Translations under genes and position numbers: made by a program
Part shown: one piece after another, positions 11,783 through 25,300 of the stretch
Position numbering within the stretch: position 1 is the first letter of the stretch
Layout: each line of letters begins with the position of its first letter
NCBI GenBank assembly: GCA_021399435.1
Contig: JAJTUP010000002.1
Coordinates: 1,178,001 to 1,242,000, forward strand
Length of the DNA stretch: 64,000 bases
From: Diaporthe sp. PMI_573
Lineage: Eukaryota; Ascomycota; Sordariomycetes; Diaporthales; Diaporthaceae
Direction: 5' to 3'
Notes under the pieces: model-generated
Seen by the model: the letters and a program-made list of their open reading frames with translations, nothing else
The model's database searches: none
Told to the model about the DNA's origin: nothing

Positions 11783-12221
11783 CTTGACTGCACTTGCTGA
11801 TGATGGCCGCTGTCGGTGATTTGTCGGTTTGAGGATGGGGCTGCTGGGCTTCGAAAAAAGTTTCCAGGAGGGAACAGCAGGTGGTGTTGGCCTGCCTGGC
11901 TAATTTCGAGACGAACGAAGCGCTGGCCCCCCGCTTTGGTGTGGAAAGGCTGCAAGGTGCAAAATTGTTAAGGGTGCGCCTGATCTCGCACGTGACCTCT
12001 TTAGTGGCTCTCCTCTCCTCTCCTCTCCCCTCCCTGTCCAGCTCCAAATCCAGCTCGCCGAGCTTACACCCCCAACTGCTGGTCTGCCAGTGTTTAGACC
12101 ACTACCATGTAACAGTTTCTCAAACTCCGTGAGTGAGACTTGTTGAATGCCAAATCCCATAAAATCAAAGGCTAGAAGAATGGCCGTGATACTCAGTCAA
12201 TCAGTCCACATACAAGCAAGG
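11783..12221. promoter_or_regulatory. 5' flank of eL19 / 3' flank of the NADAR gene
   Basis: The segment holds the presumed promoter and 5' leader of eL19 (transcribed leftward). On the transcribed strand a purine-rich run of GGAGAGGA units lies at about 12005-12035, the complement of a CT-rich tract on the plus strand. No gene was identified. Confidence 0.4.
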
Positions 12222-12869
12222 CTATGATCCTCTCTCATCTGCATCCTTTCCTGGAGCCTCTCCCTTCCCTGTCCCGTCTGCCTCAGTCTCTCTGCTTTCC
12301 TCCCTGAGCCTCTCTCGGACAGCCATCAATGCCTTGCCCAGTAGGTTCAACCCCCAGCGCTTCCTGTTCTTCTCAGCATCCTTGGCTCGGAACCCCACGC
12401 CCCACACCCTGTCGAACGGGCTCGCCTCGACTAGCTCTCTGTCTCCCGTCTCCAGGAGCAACTCCCCGAGGTTCACCTGCCCGTCCTGAGCAGGCCTCAT
12501 CATCTTCAGCCATGTCCCCTCTTGCACGATCCGTTCTCTCTCGGCCACCCAAGTCCTCTCATCAAATCCTACCACCTTGCGCCCCAGGTCCTTGATCTTG
12601 CGCGGATGCAGTTCCGTCCCGGCGATGACCTCGCCTGCGATATTGTCGTCGCCAAATAGCTTTGCCTTTTGGTACATCATGTAGTGTTCCGCCGTCGGAT
12701 AGGAGATGGTGCTCTCTGAATCGTCTCGCATCGCGTATGCGTACCATTGCGACATCCACCCGTAGGGTTCCTCTGTCTCCCTCCAAAAGTATATCGGCCC
12801 TCGGTCCGGGGACGATGAGCTTGTTGTTTCTGGCATGGCTGCTCGTCTGTTGGTTCTTTCTGTAGACAT
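12222..12869 (-). CDS. NADAR (YbiA-like) domain N-glycosidase
   Basis: Intron-less, 215 residues from the ATG at 12869. The fold signatures of the NADAR/DUF1768 family are visible in order: IYFWRETEEPYGWMSQW, YPTAEHYMMYQKAKLFGD, a central GRKVVGFDERTW, and the C-terminal LLETGDRELVEASPFDRVWG followed by NLLGKALMAVRERL. The length matches single-domain fungal members. Characterised relatives hydrolyse N-glycosidic bonds in riboflavin-pathway intermediates (bacterial YbiA, plant COS2) or remove ADP-ribose from guanine bases; which activity applies here cannot be told from sequence. There is no signal peptide or membrane segment, so it is probably cytosolic or nuclear. It lies between eL19 and GCN1, all on the minus strand, but gaps of several hundred bases argue for separate transcripts. 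Confidence 0.88.
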   Translation of the reverse strand: MSTERTNRRAAMPETTSSSSPDRGPIYFWRETEEPYGWMSQWYAYAMRDDSESTISYPTAEHYMMYQKAKLFGDDNIAGEVIAGTELHPRKIKDLGRKVVGFDERTWVAERERIVQEGTWLKMMRPAQDGQVNLGELLLETGDRELVEASPFDRVWGVGFRAKDAEKNRKRWGLNLLGKALMAVRERLREESRETEADGTGKGEAPGKDADERGS

Positions 12870-13464
12870 TCTCAAGACTCGTTTCCGTCAAATGTGATGC
12901 GACTGGAAGCCCTGTAGTTTTGGAGAGCTCTTGTTTGCTCCCAGTGCCTCTTGCCCAGGCACGCCGGCGAGGCTACCTCATAGACTACAAGCCCGAGCTA
13001 GTGATGATGCTTCAGCTGCCCGTGTGACTCATCAGGGTCAGACCATATCCAGGCAGGAGCTATCCAGGGACCAAACACCACTGCAACAGGAGGAGAGTGC
13101 TCCAAGTTGACAACGTTTAAATGCTGAAAGCCAAAGACCGCCTGGCCAGGTGCTACAGAATCCCTTCCATTTTGAAACAATGTTCGTAAACAAAAAAGTG
13201 AGAAATGAGGATTTCCCCGGCTGCATAGGACAATTATGCCTTGCTCAAGCATGCCTTACATGAGTTCATGCCGATGGGTGACTGGGATCAAATCTCCTTT
13301 CCAAGGTCTAAGATACGTTGAAGACAGGCCAACGGTAGACAGACAATTGGCCAGTGCTAATGCAATATAAACATATACTTTTCAATCATCTACACTCCTA
13401 GCAATGCGTAAAAACAAACCACAACCCAATAACTTTTGCAGGAAATGCACTTACGCCCAACCGA
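12870..13464. promoter_or_regulatory. Intergenic: NADAR promoter and GCN1 3' end
   Basis: About 600 bp without a gene. It contains a TGACTCA heptamer (13025-13031), about 155 bp upstream of the NADAR start codon. This is the consensus of Gcn4/CPC1 bZIP factors, but such a heptamer is expected several times per 64 kb by chance. Confidence 0.35.
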
Positions 13465-16400
13465 CTATTCCTTCCCAAACACATCCCCACCGACATCGAC
13501 CTTGCCTACGCTCCAGATCTCCCTCTCGTCCTCCACTTCATCACCCGTCAGGCCCAGGGTGCCAGAGACACCGCCTTCCGCCTCCCTCCTCTCCCTCGCC
13601 TGGCTGCCCAGCCTCAGCGCCACGCGCTTAAAGTAGTCGCCCATGCTCCTCTTCGTGTTGGGCGGCAGGCTAGCGGCGCCGTCGCCCGCGATAAACTTGT
13701 CGAACACCTTGCTCTCTTCATCCATCACGTTGAACAGCCCCACGAACGCTGCCTCTGCCGCGAGCTTGACCGGGATGACCATATCTCTCACCGAGGCAAA
13801 CACGGGCGGCGCGAGGAGCGGTAGGTGCGGACGGACCATGTCCATGTGTGCGCGCGAGACGGTGCGGATGACGACCAGGGACAGGCGGCGCGAGTCGACC
13901 GCTTCGCCGGGGGGGATAAGGGCTGCAAGAGATTCGAAGATGGTCTTGGTTGCTTCGAATGACTTCGGTGAGTCGGACAAGAGGTACTTTCCGGTTGCGA
14001 GGATGAAGTTCTCGGCGATGAAGGGCTGCGAAGCGAGTTAGCATGTTTTGTCTTTGTGAGGAACCCCTCAGGTACCGGTTTGTGCTTACCTCCTTGTGAG
14101 ACATGCCCTGGGTTAGCAGCTCGGGCAAGTCGTCGGCCAGTGGGCTGTCCAGCAACAATGAGGGTGACTCCAAGAGCACAGCGTTGAGCGCTAGCACCGA
14201 GGAGTGGCTGAAGTTGGTCGTCATAGCCCGGCTCTTCAGCAGACTCTGCGCCACATCCTCTGGGACATTCTTCAACAGGGCACCAAGCAGCTTTGCATTG
14301 GTCATGGTCATGTTGTCATCCCTCTCATCGGGCTCTGTGTCAATGAGACCCAGGACAGCCGTTCGAGACGATTCGCCCATGTTGGCCCCAGCCTTGCTGA
14401 CAACCTCGTAAAGTGCCTTGAGCATGGCAGTCTTGACACCAGGGTCGGATGTCTTGGAGCCAGTGACAAGCTCCGCGACGAGGGGATCGACACGTGGCGT
14501 GAATTTGATCAGAGTACCAAGGGCCTTGGCTGCACGAGTCCGGAGCAGCTCGCTAGAGGTATCCGCCAAAGACTTGGCAAAGGTGCGCTGGAGTTGAGGC
14601 AAGAAAGGCTTCAGTGCCGTAGGCATCTTCTCTAGGAGGTTGTTGAGGGCCAAGAGAATCGCAGACTTGACATCAGTGGATCGCTCCGAGACGACACGAA
14701 TAAGAGGACCCGTGATCTGTGTGACAAAGGGCTTGAGCGAGGCCTCGCTCGTCCGGTCAACGATGTCGGAGATAGCCAGGGCAGCTGTCGTGCGCTGGTC
14801 GGGTGTGCCATTCATAAGACCTTGAAGGAAGATCGGCAGAATAGCATTGATACCCTTTGGCAGCTCGAAACCTGGTAGGTTGGAGCCAGAAACGCCGACT
14901 TGGAGCAGAGTCTGTCTTGTAGATGATACCAAGGCCTCCATCTCTTCTTTCTTGAGGTGCTTGGTGAACTCGCTCAGGGCGCCCCAAGCTGCCTTGACGA
15001 CTTCCTTATCCCGGTCATCAAAAGAGATCAGCAGGGAACGGATGATGTCCTGGTTGTAGCGAGAGTAGTCTACATCTGCTTGGGCGAAGAATGTGGCAAG
15101 ATGTCGCCCAGTGGACGCTCGCTTGCGATGATCCTCGTGCTTCATGAGCTGCAGCAGAACGTTCATGGTCGTGTTCAAGCCATCGTACTCGTCAATAGAC
15201 AAGATGACAGTATCGAACGACTTATCTAGATCCTCACGTAGTTCATCGTCGGTGGCATTGATGATGTTATCCATGAGGGAGTTGATAATGCCAGGCAGGC
15301 GGCGGTTCATAGCCGCGCCAGCCACCTTGGACAGAGATGCCAATGCCTTCGCATTGAATGCTGAGATTGGAGGCGCAATAAGAGTTGGGATGAGGTTCGG
15401 CAGGATAATGTTGGACCGAGTAGTCTCCGTCAGGAGTGTCAGAAGGGCTTGCAGCGCATTGTCCGCATCCTCCTCGGATCGAAGGAGGTTGAGCAAGAAA
15501 GGCAAGACCTGGTCGACAGCACGCTTGCCAAGAATCTGCTGCAGTGAATCGAATGCCTCGGCAGCAGCCTCCCGTACTTCCTCATCCGAGTCAGTAAGTG
15601 CAGTCCGGACGACAGAAATTAGGACCTTTTCGTGGTTCTCCAGAGCCTCCTCAGATGCAGATGCGATCAGCTCCTTTAGAGCCAGGCAGATACCTTGTCT
15701 GGCATCAGTGTCGGTAGAGATCTGGAGACCTTCCTCGAGAGTTGGCAGCAGGCTTGAGAGCACGCCGTCGCCAGCTCTGCGAATAAGCTCTCCCAGGGCG
15801 TTACTGGCGATGACACGGTGCTCCATGTTTGCGCTGCCAAGACGGCGAATGATGAGCTGAGTAAGTGTCGGTACCAGCTCCTTAAGAGTCTTGGGACTGG
15901 ACACCAGGGCCTTCCAGACGCTGATGGCAGCAGAGCGGACTGCGCCAGCTGTATCATTGCGGCAGATATAAAGCGCAGATAGGACCTTGTTACGCTTCTC
16001 TTCACCGAGAACCTCACGGAGGTTCGCACCGTGCTCGCGGACGGTCTCCTCTTCCATGTCATCCACATCCTCCTTGCCAGTGATACCAGTAAGGTTGAAG
16101 AGAAGATCCCCGACAAGTTCGACTGAGCTGAGACGAATTCTGTAGCTATCATCGGCAAGACCGCGTTCGAGCTCGGGAAGCAGAAGATCCACAGCACGAA
16201 CAGCAAAGTTCTTGACGAGCAGCCTGCCAGCACGCAGTGCCGTTTCACGGATCGATTCCACTTCATCTGCCAGACCAGAGAGGATAGGTGGGATGATCTT
16301 GCCAAGATAGTTGGCAAAGCTGTTTCCAAAGCACACGGGCAAGAAGATGAACAAGGACATAAAACCTTCCCGGATAGCAGCCTTGGAAGACTCGACGTTC

Positions 16401-19400
16401 TGCAGAATTGTGGGCAGTGTCTCTTCGAGCCTCGATGTTCCCAATCCGGCCAAGACTTCGGACAAGGCTTGCGCCGAACCAAGACGGTCGCCAGCACCTG
16501 TGTCGGATTTGAGGGTCTGCATGAGTTGAGGAATGAGGTCCGGCAAGGAGTCCTCTCCTAGTTTCTCGACGAGGGATCCCAAGGCTCTCGAAGCAGTAGC
16601 CCGAGTTGTGGGTACGGGGTCGACTATGGCCAGCTTCAGACCTGCGACCAGGACAGGCAGATGGGCGAGGATATCCTTCTTCTCGGTGAGATGGGCCAAG
16701 CTGCCGATAACTTGGGCTGCCTTGCGCTTTGTGTTGGACCTGTCTGCTAGGCCACGCTGCAATATGCGGCTGACCAGGGCCAGCGATGGCGCGTCCAGAT
16801 AGTGAACGAACTGGACCTTGATAAGCGAATCCAATGCGTCGTCGGTGTATTTGGTGGGGTCGCTCAAGGCCTTGAGGAGGATGTCGACGAGGCTCTTGAC
16901 TTCAGGGTTGTTGATGACTTCACCGAACCTCTTTAAGCTCTGCTTGGCACCAGAACGGACCTCCTTGTGACTGTCGTTCAGCACCGCAGTGAGTGGTGGG
17001 ATGATTTCAGGCAAGCTGTTGGCCAGCTGCTCCGGGTCTAGATAGGCCATGGCTCCAAGGAGATCACAAGCGCCCTTCTTGCTCCGCCACTGATCTTCCT
17101 CGAGACCATCCAGGAGGGTGGGCAAGATCTTCTTTACACCATAGGAACTCAATTGAGCGAAGCATGCTTTCGCGGCTGCCAAAGATGCGTCACGAACATT
17201 CGCGTTCCCATCACCAAAGCCAGTGAGCAGCTGTGGCACGATTTGGATAACGTACGGCTCGAACAAGCGTCCAAGAACGGTCGACAGAAGCTCGTACGCG
17301 AGCAGCGCTGCCTCCCTTTGGTTGACTTCTTTCTTGTTCTCACTTGCGCCATTTAGAGTGCTCATGATCCGGTAATTCTTTAAGGAAGTAATTCCTCGCC
17401 CAAGGACCAGACCAGCAAGACCGTAGGCTGCACCACGTTGTTCGGCGTATTTCTTGGAGGTGAGGAGAGTCTCAAGAACTTGGTCAAAGTACTTGGACGA
17501 TTTGTCACCGCAAGTGCGGACAAGCGGCGGTAGGCACTCGGCAATAGCGTATTGAACGGTTTCAGACGGCGTGTTCAGTGTAGCCAAAAGTCGTTCAATG
17601 ACAGTACCGATCTTCTTGTCGCCTGGCTTCAGATGGCGGGCAAGTGTACCATACATAATGATCACTGCCTCGTTCACCCGGTCGCCTGCTTCTGAGCCTC
17701 TGTCTGGCACCTCCAACGTCTGCTCAAACGTCTGCATGAGCTTGTCCAAGATCGTCTTCCCGTGGATGGTGATGACGTTGTTCGCAGCCTCCAACATTTC
17801 GCTTCTGACTGCAGCATTCCGATCTCCAAGAGGACCCTGCTCGATCAGGAATGAGAAGAATTCGTCCAGCTTCGACTTCTCTAGGTAGGGCGCGAGCTCT
17901 TTGAAGGCGACTGCGATGCCGTGTCTGGCCTCCCAGGGATCGGCCAAGTCCATTTTCTTGGGCATGCCGAATGCATCTAGTTCCTGCTTCCTGGGCTTGG
18001 CCAACTCAACGTAGGACGTCCGAAGCTGCTCAAGCACTCCCTGCATCGTTGATGGGTGAATATGGACCGCTTCAGCTAGAGACCTCGCAGCGGCCCGGCG
18101 AAGCTGGCCGTCCTTGCTCTCAACATATGAGAGTGTCTTGAATGGGACTTCGGCTGACACTTCATATTCGCTTTCCTGCCAGATTTCTTTTCCGAATTCT
18201 TTATTCTCGTCGATGTCATCGTGACAGGCCAGCCAGATCTCCTCTGAGAACCCAAGATCGGTCATATCTACCTCGGCGCTTATGCTCTGGAGGACGGTAG
18301 TCCTCACTGATGTTTGCGGGACGATGGCGCCACGGCAGAGAACACCAAGCTCGTCATGACTGATGTTTGGGGCAATGCAACGCACGAGATCCGCGAAACA
18401 GTCCTTGGCGATCTTGTAGTGCTGCGCGTATTGCTGCATCGAGAAGATGAGCGCGGACAACAGTTCCGCTCGTGGCACTGTCACGTCTTCGCAGACGTCT
18501 GTGTGGAATTGTATGAACTCAATGGCCAGTACCAGTTGCGTATCACGGTCATCCACTGTCGCACCGAAGCCACCGTTCCGAATGACAGAGAGGAGCAATG
18601 GCAGAATGTAGATCAGAGACACAGTGTCGAATGGCCGTTGCTCCCCTGCAAATCGCAGGCGGTACAATACGCGAGTGACCAGGTCCTCAAAGCCCTCCTG
18701 CGTCAAATTTTCTGGGAGCGTGCTGACTTCATGAGCTCTCAAAGTCGCAACACCAACAAATGGTCGCATAGAGCCCAGCCTTTCTGAGATCCTCTCAGCC
18801 AACGCGATATAGGCTAATGGCGCAGCGTCCCCTGTAATTAAGCCCGCACCAGCATCAAGCGCTTTTAAGACCGATTCCACGGCCGTGCCCATCCAGAGAG
18901 ACGCATCGGTAGGTGGACCGGTAGCCAGTGCACGAACGACTCCTATACCTCGCAGCAGTTGTGCAGCAGCGTCTTGGACCCTCTCTCGGATTTGAGACTC
19001 TTTCTTAAGCTGTGCGTTGACCTTTGCTTGCTCTTCCGCGGTGAGCTTCTTTTGTAAACCCTTCTTGGCTGCTAATTGGGCCCTCAACTCTTCTTCCCAT
19101 TTGAGAGTGTCGTAGTCTTTTTGGTTCTTGTTCGGCACCTCGTTCGCCTTCTTGGCCAGAACATCAACGAATGCCGTCCCCTCGGGCGTGCGAAAGATAG
19201 CTGCTTCCATTGGACCAATATCGTCGAGCTTGGCTACGTCCAGATCTTCCCTTATCAACTCCTCTATGCGCGGCGTTATGGTGTCCGGTGCGACAAAAGC
19301 AAGTTCGGCGGCAGCATCATACGAAGCTTCCTTGACAGAGAGCTAATCGAGTAAGGGTAGTCAGCAATCCTGCCTCGACATGATCATACGGGTCTTGCTT

Positions 19401-21698
19401 ACCGGCTGGGAGAAGTCAGAGTGTTTGACGATCTCTTCCAGTAGAGTCTTCTCATACTTCTTCGCCAATTCACCGGGATCCACTCCGGTCCGCAGGCATA
19501 CTTCGATCCATGAGATGCGAGGTATGAGGCGTGACCTTGTGAAGACGAGCACAGAGCACATTTGCTGTTCAAGCTCTTCCTGACTGAGAGCTTCAGAAGC
19601 TCTCTGGAGATCCGCTGGCACTAGGCAAATTGACCTGAGAACTGTGTGCAGGTTGCCATTGTCGATCTTTGCCAGTACTGGGGCGCTGTCCTTGTCGGTC
19701 GTTGCGACAGCCCGAATCCAAGACCAAACTCCACCAACAACAATGCCTGCTACCTTGGCTGGAGCAGAGAGATACAAGGTGGAAAGTTTGTCCGCGGCTT
19801 CCTTCCGAAGCTTGGGGCTGATTGTTGTTGAGCAAATGAGATAGAAGAGGGCATGGGCCCACGCAGAACCGACGTCCGAGGAATTGCCAGTGGGAAGTGA
19901 CGGAGCGACGGCTGACAACGCTCCAAGGAGCCACCGCGCATCATCATCCAAAGAGACTTTAGTATAGACACGAGGATTTAGGAGGAACGAAGGCTTGGGC
20001 TGAAGCTCCAAGCATTGCTTCGAGACGGAAAACTTCTTTGACAAGGCCTTCAACTTCTCATTGCTCTCGTCCTTGAGAATGAGAGGCGCGACTGCACAGA
20101 CAACGTAAGCCGCTATGATGGTTCCATCTTGCGATGCCTTAAGAGGATTTCCAACCACGTCATTGAAGTTGTCCAAAAGTGCAGGCAGAGTTAATTCGGC
20201 GAATTTGACGGAAGCCGATGTTCGGGACTCATCGGACTTGAACGATTCCAAGATGCCACCGGCGTTCATGGTCCAGATACGCCGCGAGGACAGCTTCTTA
20301 TCAGCGAGACCCTTTGAAAAAACGTCGGCCACAGCTTTGGGGAGCTCTGATTCCTCAGCCAGGAGAGCCTTCACAGCCCTGCTTAGGGCCGACGTCTCAG
20401 CATTTAAGGCGGCTTCGTTGCCTTCCTTGCCGATCGGCGTTGGCAAAGCGGCGACAATCTTACCGGCGATTCCTCCGGAGACGGGCAATGCAAGCAGCAA
20501 CTCGCAATGGAGGACTCTGTGGTCAGGCGAGGCAAGCTTTCCTCCCTTGAGTGGCGTAAGAATGTCGTCGGCAACTTTGTCCATAACACCAGTATTACGG
20601 CAACGCTCCGCAACCACGCGGAAGGCGTTCACGGCACCTGCACGGATGACTGCATTGGATGATTGCAGATTGGACAACAGGGGCTTGAGAAGATGTCCAT
20701 GGAGAACATCGGACAGATCCCAATCGCTCGGTAAGCTCGAAATCAAAGGTGTGATGAGATCGTTCAAAACCACCTCGGGGGCCCGCAAAAGTCCCTTTTT
20801 CAGCGAAGCTACCACCTCCTTTTCGAGCTCCTCGGGGGTCACGAAATCAGAAAAGAAGTCGCCTAGTCCGGCGGCGAGATATTTCGGGACAGGGGACTTG
20901 GATCCGACGGTCTCTCGCGTATAGAAGGTAAAGTACTCGGACTTGAGCTTCTCCAGGATTGGCTTTGATTCGGGCTGCCGCGAGCACACTCCTGCTATGA
21001 CGCCGAGCATGATTGCATTCTTGGGCGCTGGTTGGGCAGCCTTGGCGGATAGCGACTGGACGGACTCGGTGATTGTCTCCTCTCGGTTGCCCGCCACGGT
21101 GAACAGTTTGCGGTAGCCGCGCCTGGTCACCACAAGGGCGGAGCGGGCGACGCCAGCCTTGGATGCAGGAGAGCAACATTTGTCCAAAGCCTCAGCCGTG
21201 GCCAATGTGATTTCCTTGCCGAACTTTTCCCAGAGAGGCGTGCCAGCCAGGTTCTGCACCAGTATGCTGCACCATTCCACGAGAACGAACGCGTTGCTCG
21301 GGGCAATGCCCGCCTTGGGGCTTTCTCGTCGGATCGCAGCCACGAGAGGCTCCAAGAGTTGGGCGTCCCCTTCCTTGCAAATAGATACGAGGCATTGTTG
21401 CACAGCCAGACGTGAGGCCCGGTCGCGGTAGAAGGAGTGTGTCCAGAACAAGAGCTTGAGAAGCTGCAATTGTATTTGTTTATCAAGAGCTACGAACAAG
21501 GCGCGCGTCAGCTTGGGCCGTCTCGAGCACCGGTGGCGTGGTAAGAAAGGTTGGCTGGGATATACCGTTTTGAGAGATCTTGTCATCGACGGCACGCAGT
21601 GAAGCGATCCTAGACGAGGTAGAGGAGGACGTCAAGGCGGCCTTGGTAGCCTTGAGGTCCAGGGCCGGGGCGGCGCCGTTCACAGCGACTTCAGTCAT
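13465..21698 (-). CDS. GCN1: Translational activator GCN1 (HEAT-repeat ribosome-associated protein)
   Basis: Gcn1 sits on colliding or stalled ribosomes with Gcn20 and passes the uncharged-tRNA signal to the kinase Gcn2, starting general amino-acid control. Four exons on the minus strand: 21698-21566, 21489-19403, 19342-14090, 14025-13465; 2677 residues, almost the same as budding-yeast Gcn1 (2672). Introns of 76, 60 and 64 nt are GT-AG with CTGAC/CTAAC branch sites; junctions give QNALDKQIQ, FSQPLSVKE and HKEPFIAENF. The protein is made of HEAT repeats throughout. The middle, with LGAMAYLDPEQLANSLP and DPTKYTDDALDSLIKVQFVHYLDAPSL, is the eEF3-like segment; the following repeats (VPTTRATASRALGSLVEKLGE) lead into the Gcn2-binding RWD-binding region. 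No signal peptide or transmembrane helix. It is divergent from the DHX29-like helicase across about 650 bp. Confidence 0.96.
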
Positions 21699-22354
21699 CT
21701 TGTGTGGAGGCTGGTGTTCGCGTGCGCATGGCGCAGCGGCCGAGACAGAGAGAAAGAGGAGGAAATGGGACGGCAGACAGCAGAAAACAAGAGGAGGGCT
21801 CCTGAAGATTTGAAAAAGAGCTCAGCCCATGCGTAAGGGGGGTGCCTATCATACGGTCATCCAACATGAACCTCAACTCGTGTGTGCCTCGCTGGTTCCT
21901 TGCCAGCTAATGAAGCTCAGGTTCGGTCCAGTTCGATGCTTGCTCGCCTCGCCGAAAGACTCAGCCGCTAAGAACTGCTTGGTGGGGCACTTCTCCAATC
22001 CTGCAGGGCTTTCGGCCGACCCTCTCTACTGTGTAACTTGCAGGTTGTCTGTCCCGGCGGCAGGCGGGGTTCACAATCTTTTTCTGGAGCTGCATCCCAG
22101 TCGCACTCGAGCCAGGGGCATGTCATCCATCCACCCATCCCATCCCACTCTCAACTTCCAACCCAACCATGGATCGTTGACTCAGGCCTCTTTTCTATGC
22201 TGGGTCTCTCGACCATTCCACCTCTCTCCCCCCTCCGCCCTCTGGCTGTATTGCTGTCTCTTCCTCCCCCCCTCTGCTTTCGCTGGTGCTCTTCGCATTC
22301 GTTAAAACTCACTGCATGTCCTCGCCCGACTAAATCTAGACAAAGAGTGCAACA
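21699..22354. promoter_or_regulatory. Bidirectional promoter region GCN1 / DHX29-like helicase
   Basis: The 656-bp gap between two divergent start codons carries CT-rich stretches (about 22120-22290) near the helicase start. A perfect TGACTCA heptamer lies at 22178-22184, the consensus of the Gcn4/CPC1 activator that acts downstream of GCN1. Whether it is used is unknown. Confidence 0.45.
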
Positions 22355-25300
22355 ATGGCTGGAGCGAAGAAGAAGAAAACCAAGCCCGCAGCCAATCCTG
22401 CGAGGGGGTATGCCACCACGTCTGTGGTCTCCAAGACAAGAGTCGAACCGACCGAGAACGCCTCCGAAGCCCCAAAGAAAGGCACAGATGCTCCCGGCAA
22501 AAAGCCCAGCAGTGTGCCGCCGCAGGCTGCTGCCGAAAACGACAAGTCCTCGGGCGCCGCAGAAAAAAAGCCGGAGCTGACCCCAGAGGAGTTCGAGAGG
22601 CAGCTGGAAGAGTCAGAACTCCAAATTCTCGTGGAAAAGTTTGCCCAGAAAACTAGACGGGATGCCCAGCGCCAGAAGCAAAGGCTGGAGACCGACCGTC
22701 GTCTGCTTCGAGGCCAAGCCGAGTCCGTCAACGCGAAGAAATGGCTGCCCCAGGAGCTCATGGATCACATACTTGACCTCATACAAGCCGAGGGTCGTTT
22801 CTCTGCTTCCAGCTCGACATCTGACGGGACCGGTGGGGCAAAGATGCTCTCCGAAGAGGATCTGACCATAAAGCTGTGGGCACTACAACAGACACTGAAG
22901 GCCTCAGGATTCCCCGAGGGCAGAATACAAGATGCGCTCCAGTACGTCCTGGACATCTCTGCGAATATCACCGGAATAAACAAAGATTCTATATGGGGGT
23001 TGGAAGAGGCTATGGACTGGTTCGCACGAGAGTGCACTGTCGACGAATTGCCTGACTATGACATCCGGCGCAGACCAGGTGCTACCCCGGCCGACTCTCC
23101 ATTGCCATCTGGAGCGACCACTCCTCTCCTCCTTGAGCCCGAGGCCCTGCAGCAGGCAAAGAAGAAGAAGGGCGGGTCGAGAACCTCACGATCGCCTGGG
23201 ACAATCTCACCGAAGCGACAAATCATCACATATGACAGCGATATAGAGCCCGACGATCTTGTTCCTGTTTACATGTCTGCTAAAGAAGAACTCTTTTCGA
23301 TTCAACGACCGCAAAGAGACAACGGCAAGAAGGGGCGAAAGTCCGGTCAGCAGCTTCAGGCGCCTCCGGCAAATGAAGACTCCTTCGACGACTTAGAGGT
23401 TGCGAAACTGCTCGCCAAAATAGACCGAATAGAGAAGGATCCGCTCTTTGACGCGGGTCTGGCCAAGATTCAATGGGAATCGAAGCGGATAGAGCTAGAG
23501 AGGGACTACGCCGAGGCCAAGAAACTCAAAGACGTTGCTGAGACGTCACCAAAAGCAACCGTGGACCAGCAAGTCGAGCAAGACTCCACGCCATCCCCTG
23601 GCGAAGGCAACGGCAACGAAGATGATGACGACGACGAAACCACACAGGAAGCGAAGAGGATCGCGGCCGAGATGCTCGCTCAGGATGAGGAAGAGGAAGA
23701 CCAGGCTCTCTCGGACCTCTTCGCAGCGCTGCCTACCAACGAAGTAGATGCTACGACGGGCAAGACTAGCACAGTCATGAACAACAGCGACGGCTCAAAG
23801 GTTACGATCCGGGATTTCGGCAAGTGGTCTGGTATGAACCCGATGAGGGTGCTGGAAGAGGCCTGCCGATCCAGAGACGCATCTTCCAAGCTTTCCTACA
23901 TCAAAGTATCAGAAACTGCTTTTGCCCACAGGCACCTTCTCAGCATATCTTGGGCCAAAGCCCAGGAACCACTAGCCGAGCATGAGGTCCCTGGCGTCGA
24001 AGCTGCCTCATCACCACACAAATTTGTGTTCAAGATGACGGAGATCGCGACCCCTGACGAAAAGCAATCAGAAGCATTCATTGCTACTGCTGCTCTCTTC
24101 CTTGTCTTCGGCTCGTCAGCCAAAGATGAGAAGGTGTCTCTCAAATTGCCGCCTCAGTGGCGTGACCTCTGGAATGAGTACGCCGAGGCCAAGAAAACAC
24201 ATGCGGATGCGCAGGACCGTGCTGCTATAAAAGAGCTTCGAGACCTCGTCCGTAAGCGACGTGATCAGGAGGAGGAGGATGGTGTACTAATACAGGGAGC
24301 CTTCCGCGGCCGGAACAACGGCCGCAATGGTGGTGATTCTGCCGACGTCCTTGCTGAGAAGCGGATGTCGGGTGGTGACCCAGAGTACTATCAAAACATT
24401 TGGCAGAAGAAGAGCAGTACCCCAAGATACCAGAAAATGTTGCAGTCCCGCATGCAGCTTCCAATGTGGAACTTCCGACAGCAGGTTGTGGAAGCAGTCG
24501 ATCGAGAGCAAGTCGTCATCGTCTGTGGTGAGACAGGGTGCGGCAAGAGTACTCAAGTGCCTTCTTTTCTGCTGGAGCACCAGCTATCATTGGGCAAACC
24601 CTGCAAGCTATATTGCACGGAGCCTCGACGAATTTCGGCTATATCTCTGGCTCGCCGTGTGAGTGAAGAACTTGGCGAGAATAAGAATGACATTGGCACG
24701 TCACGATCGTTGGTAGGGTACTCGATCAGGCTCGAAGCCAACACCTCGAAGGAAACACGCCTTGTCTTCGCAACGACTGGAATCGTTATGAGGATGCTCG
24801 AGGGCTCGAACGAGCTTCGCGAGATCACACACCTGGTCCTCGATGAGGTCCATGAGCGATCTATTGACAGTGACTTCCTACTTATCGTCCTCAAGAAGTT
24901 GATGACGAAGCGGAAGGATCTGAAGGTAGTCTTGATGTCCGCCACTGTGGACGCGGAGCGCTTCTCGAAATATTTTGGTGGCGCAACCGTACTCAATGTG
25001 CCCGGGCGCACCTTCCCTGTCAATGTCAACTATCTTGAGGATGCGATTGAGTTGACAGGCCACACTGTCGACAAGCGCGTCAAGGAGAAGCTGATAGATC
25101 TTGACGACGACGAGGCAGAAATCAGCGAGCCAGACAGCTCTACCAAACCGGATCTCATCAAGACCTTGCAGAACTACTCAACCCGAACTCGCAACACACT
25201 ATCACAGATCGACGAGTACCAAATTGACTTCGAACTCATCGTCCAGCTCATAGGGCGGGTCGCTGTTGATCCCTCCTACATCAACTACAGCAAGGCCATA

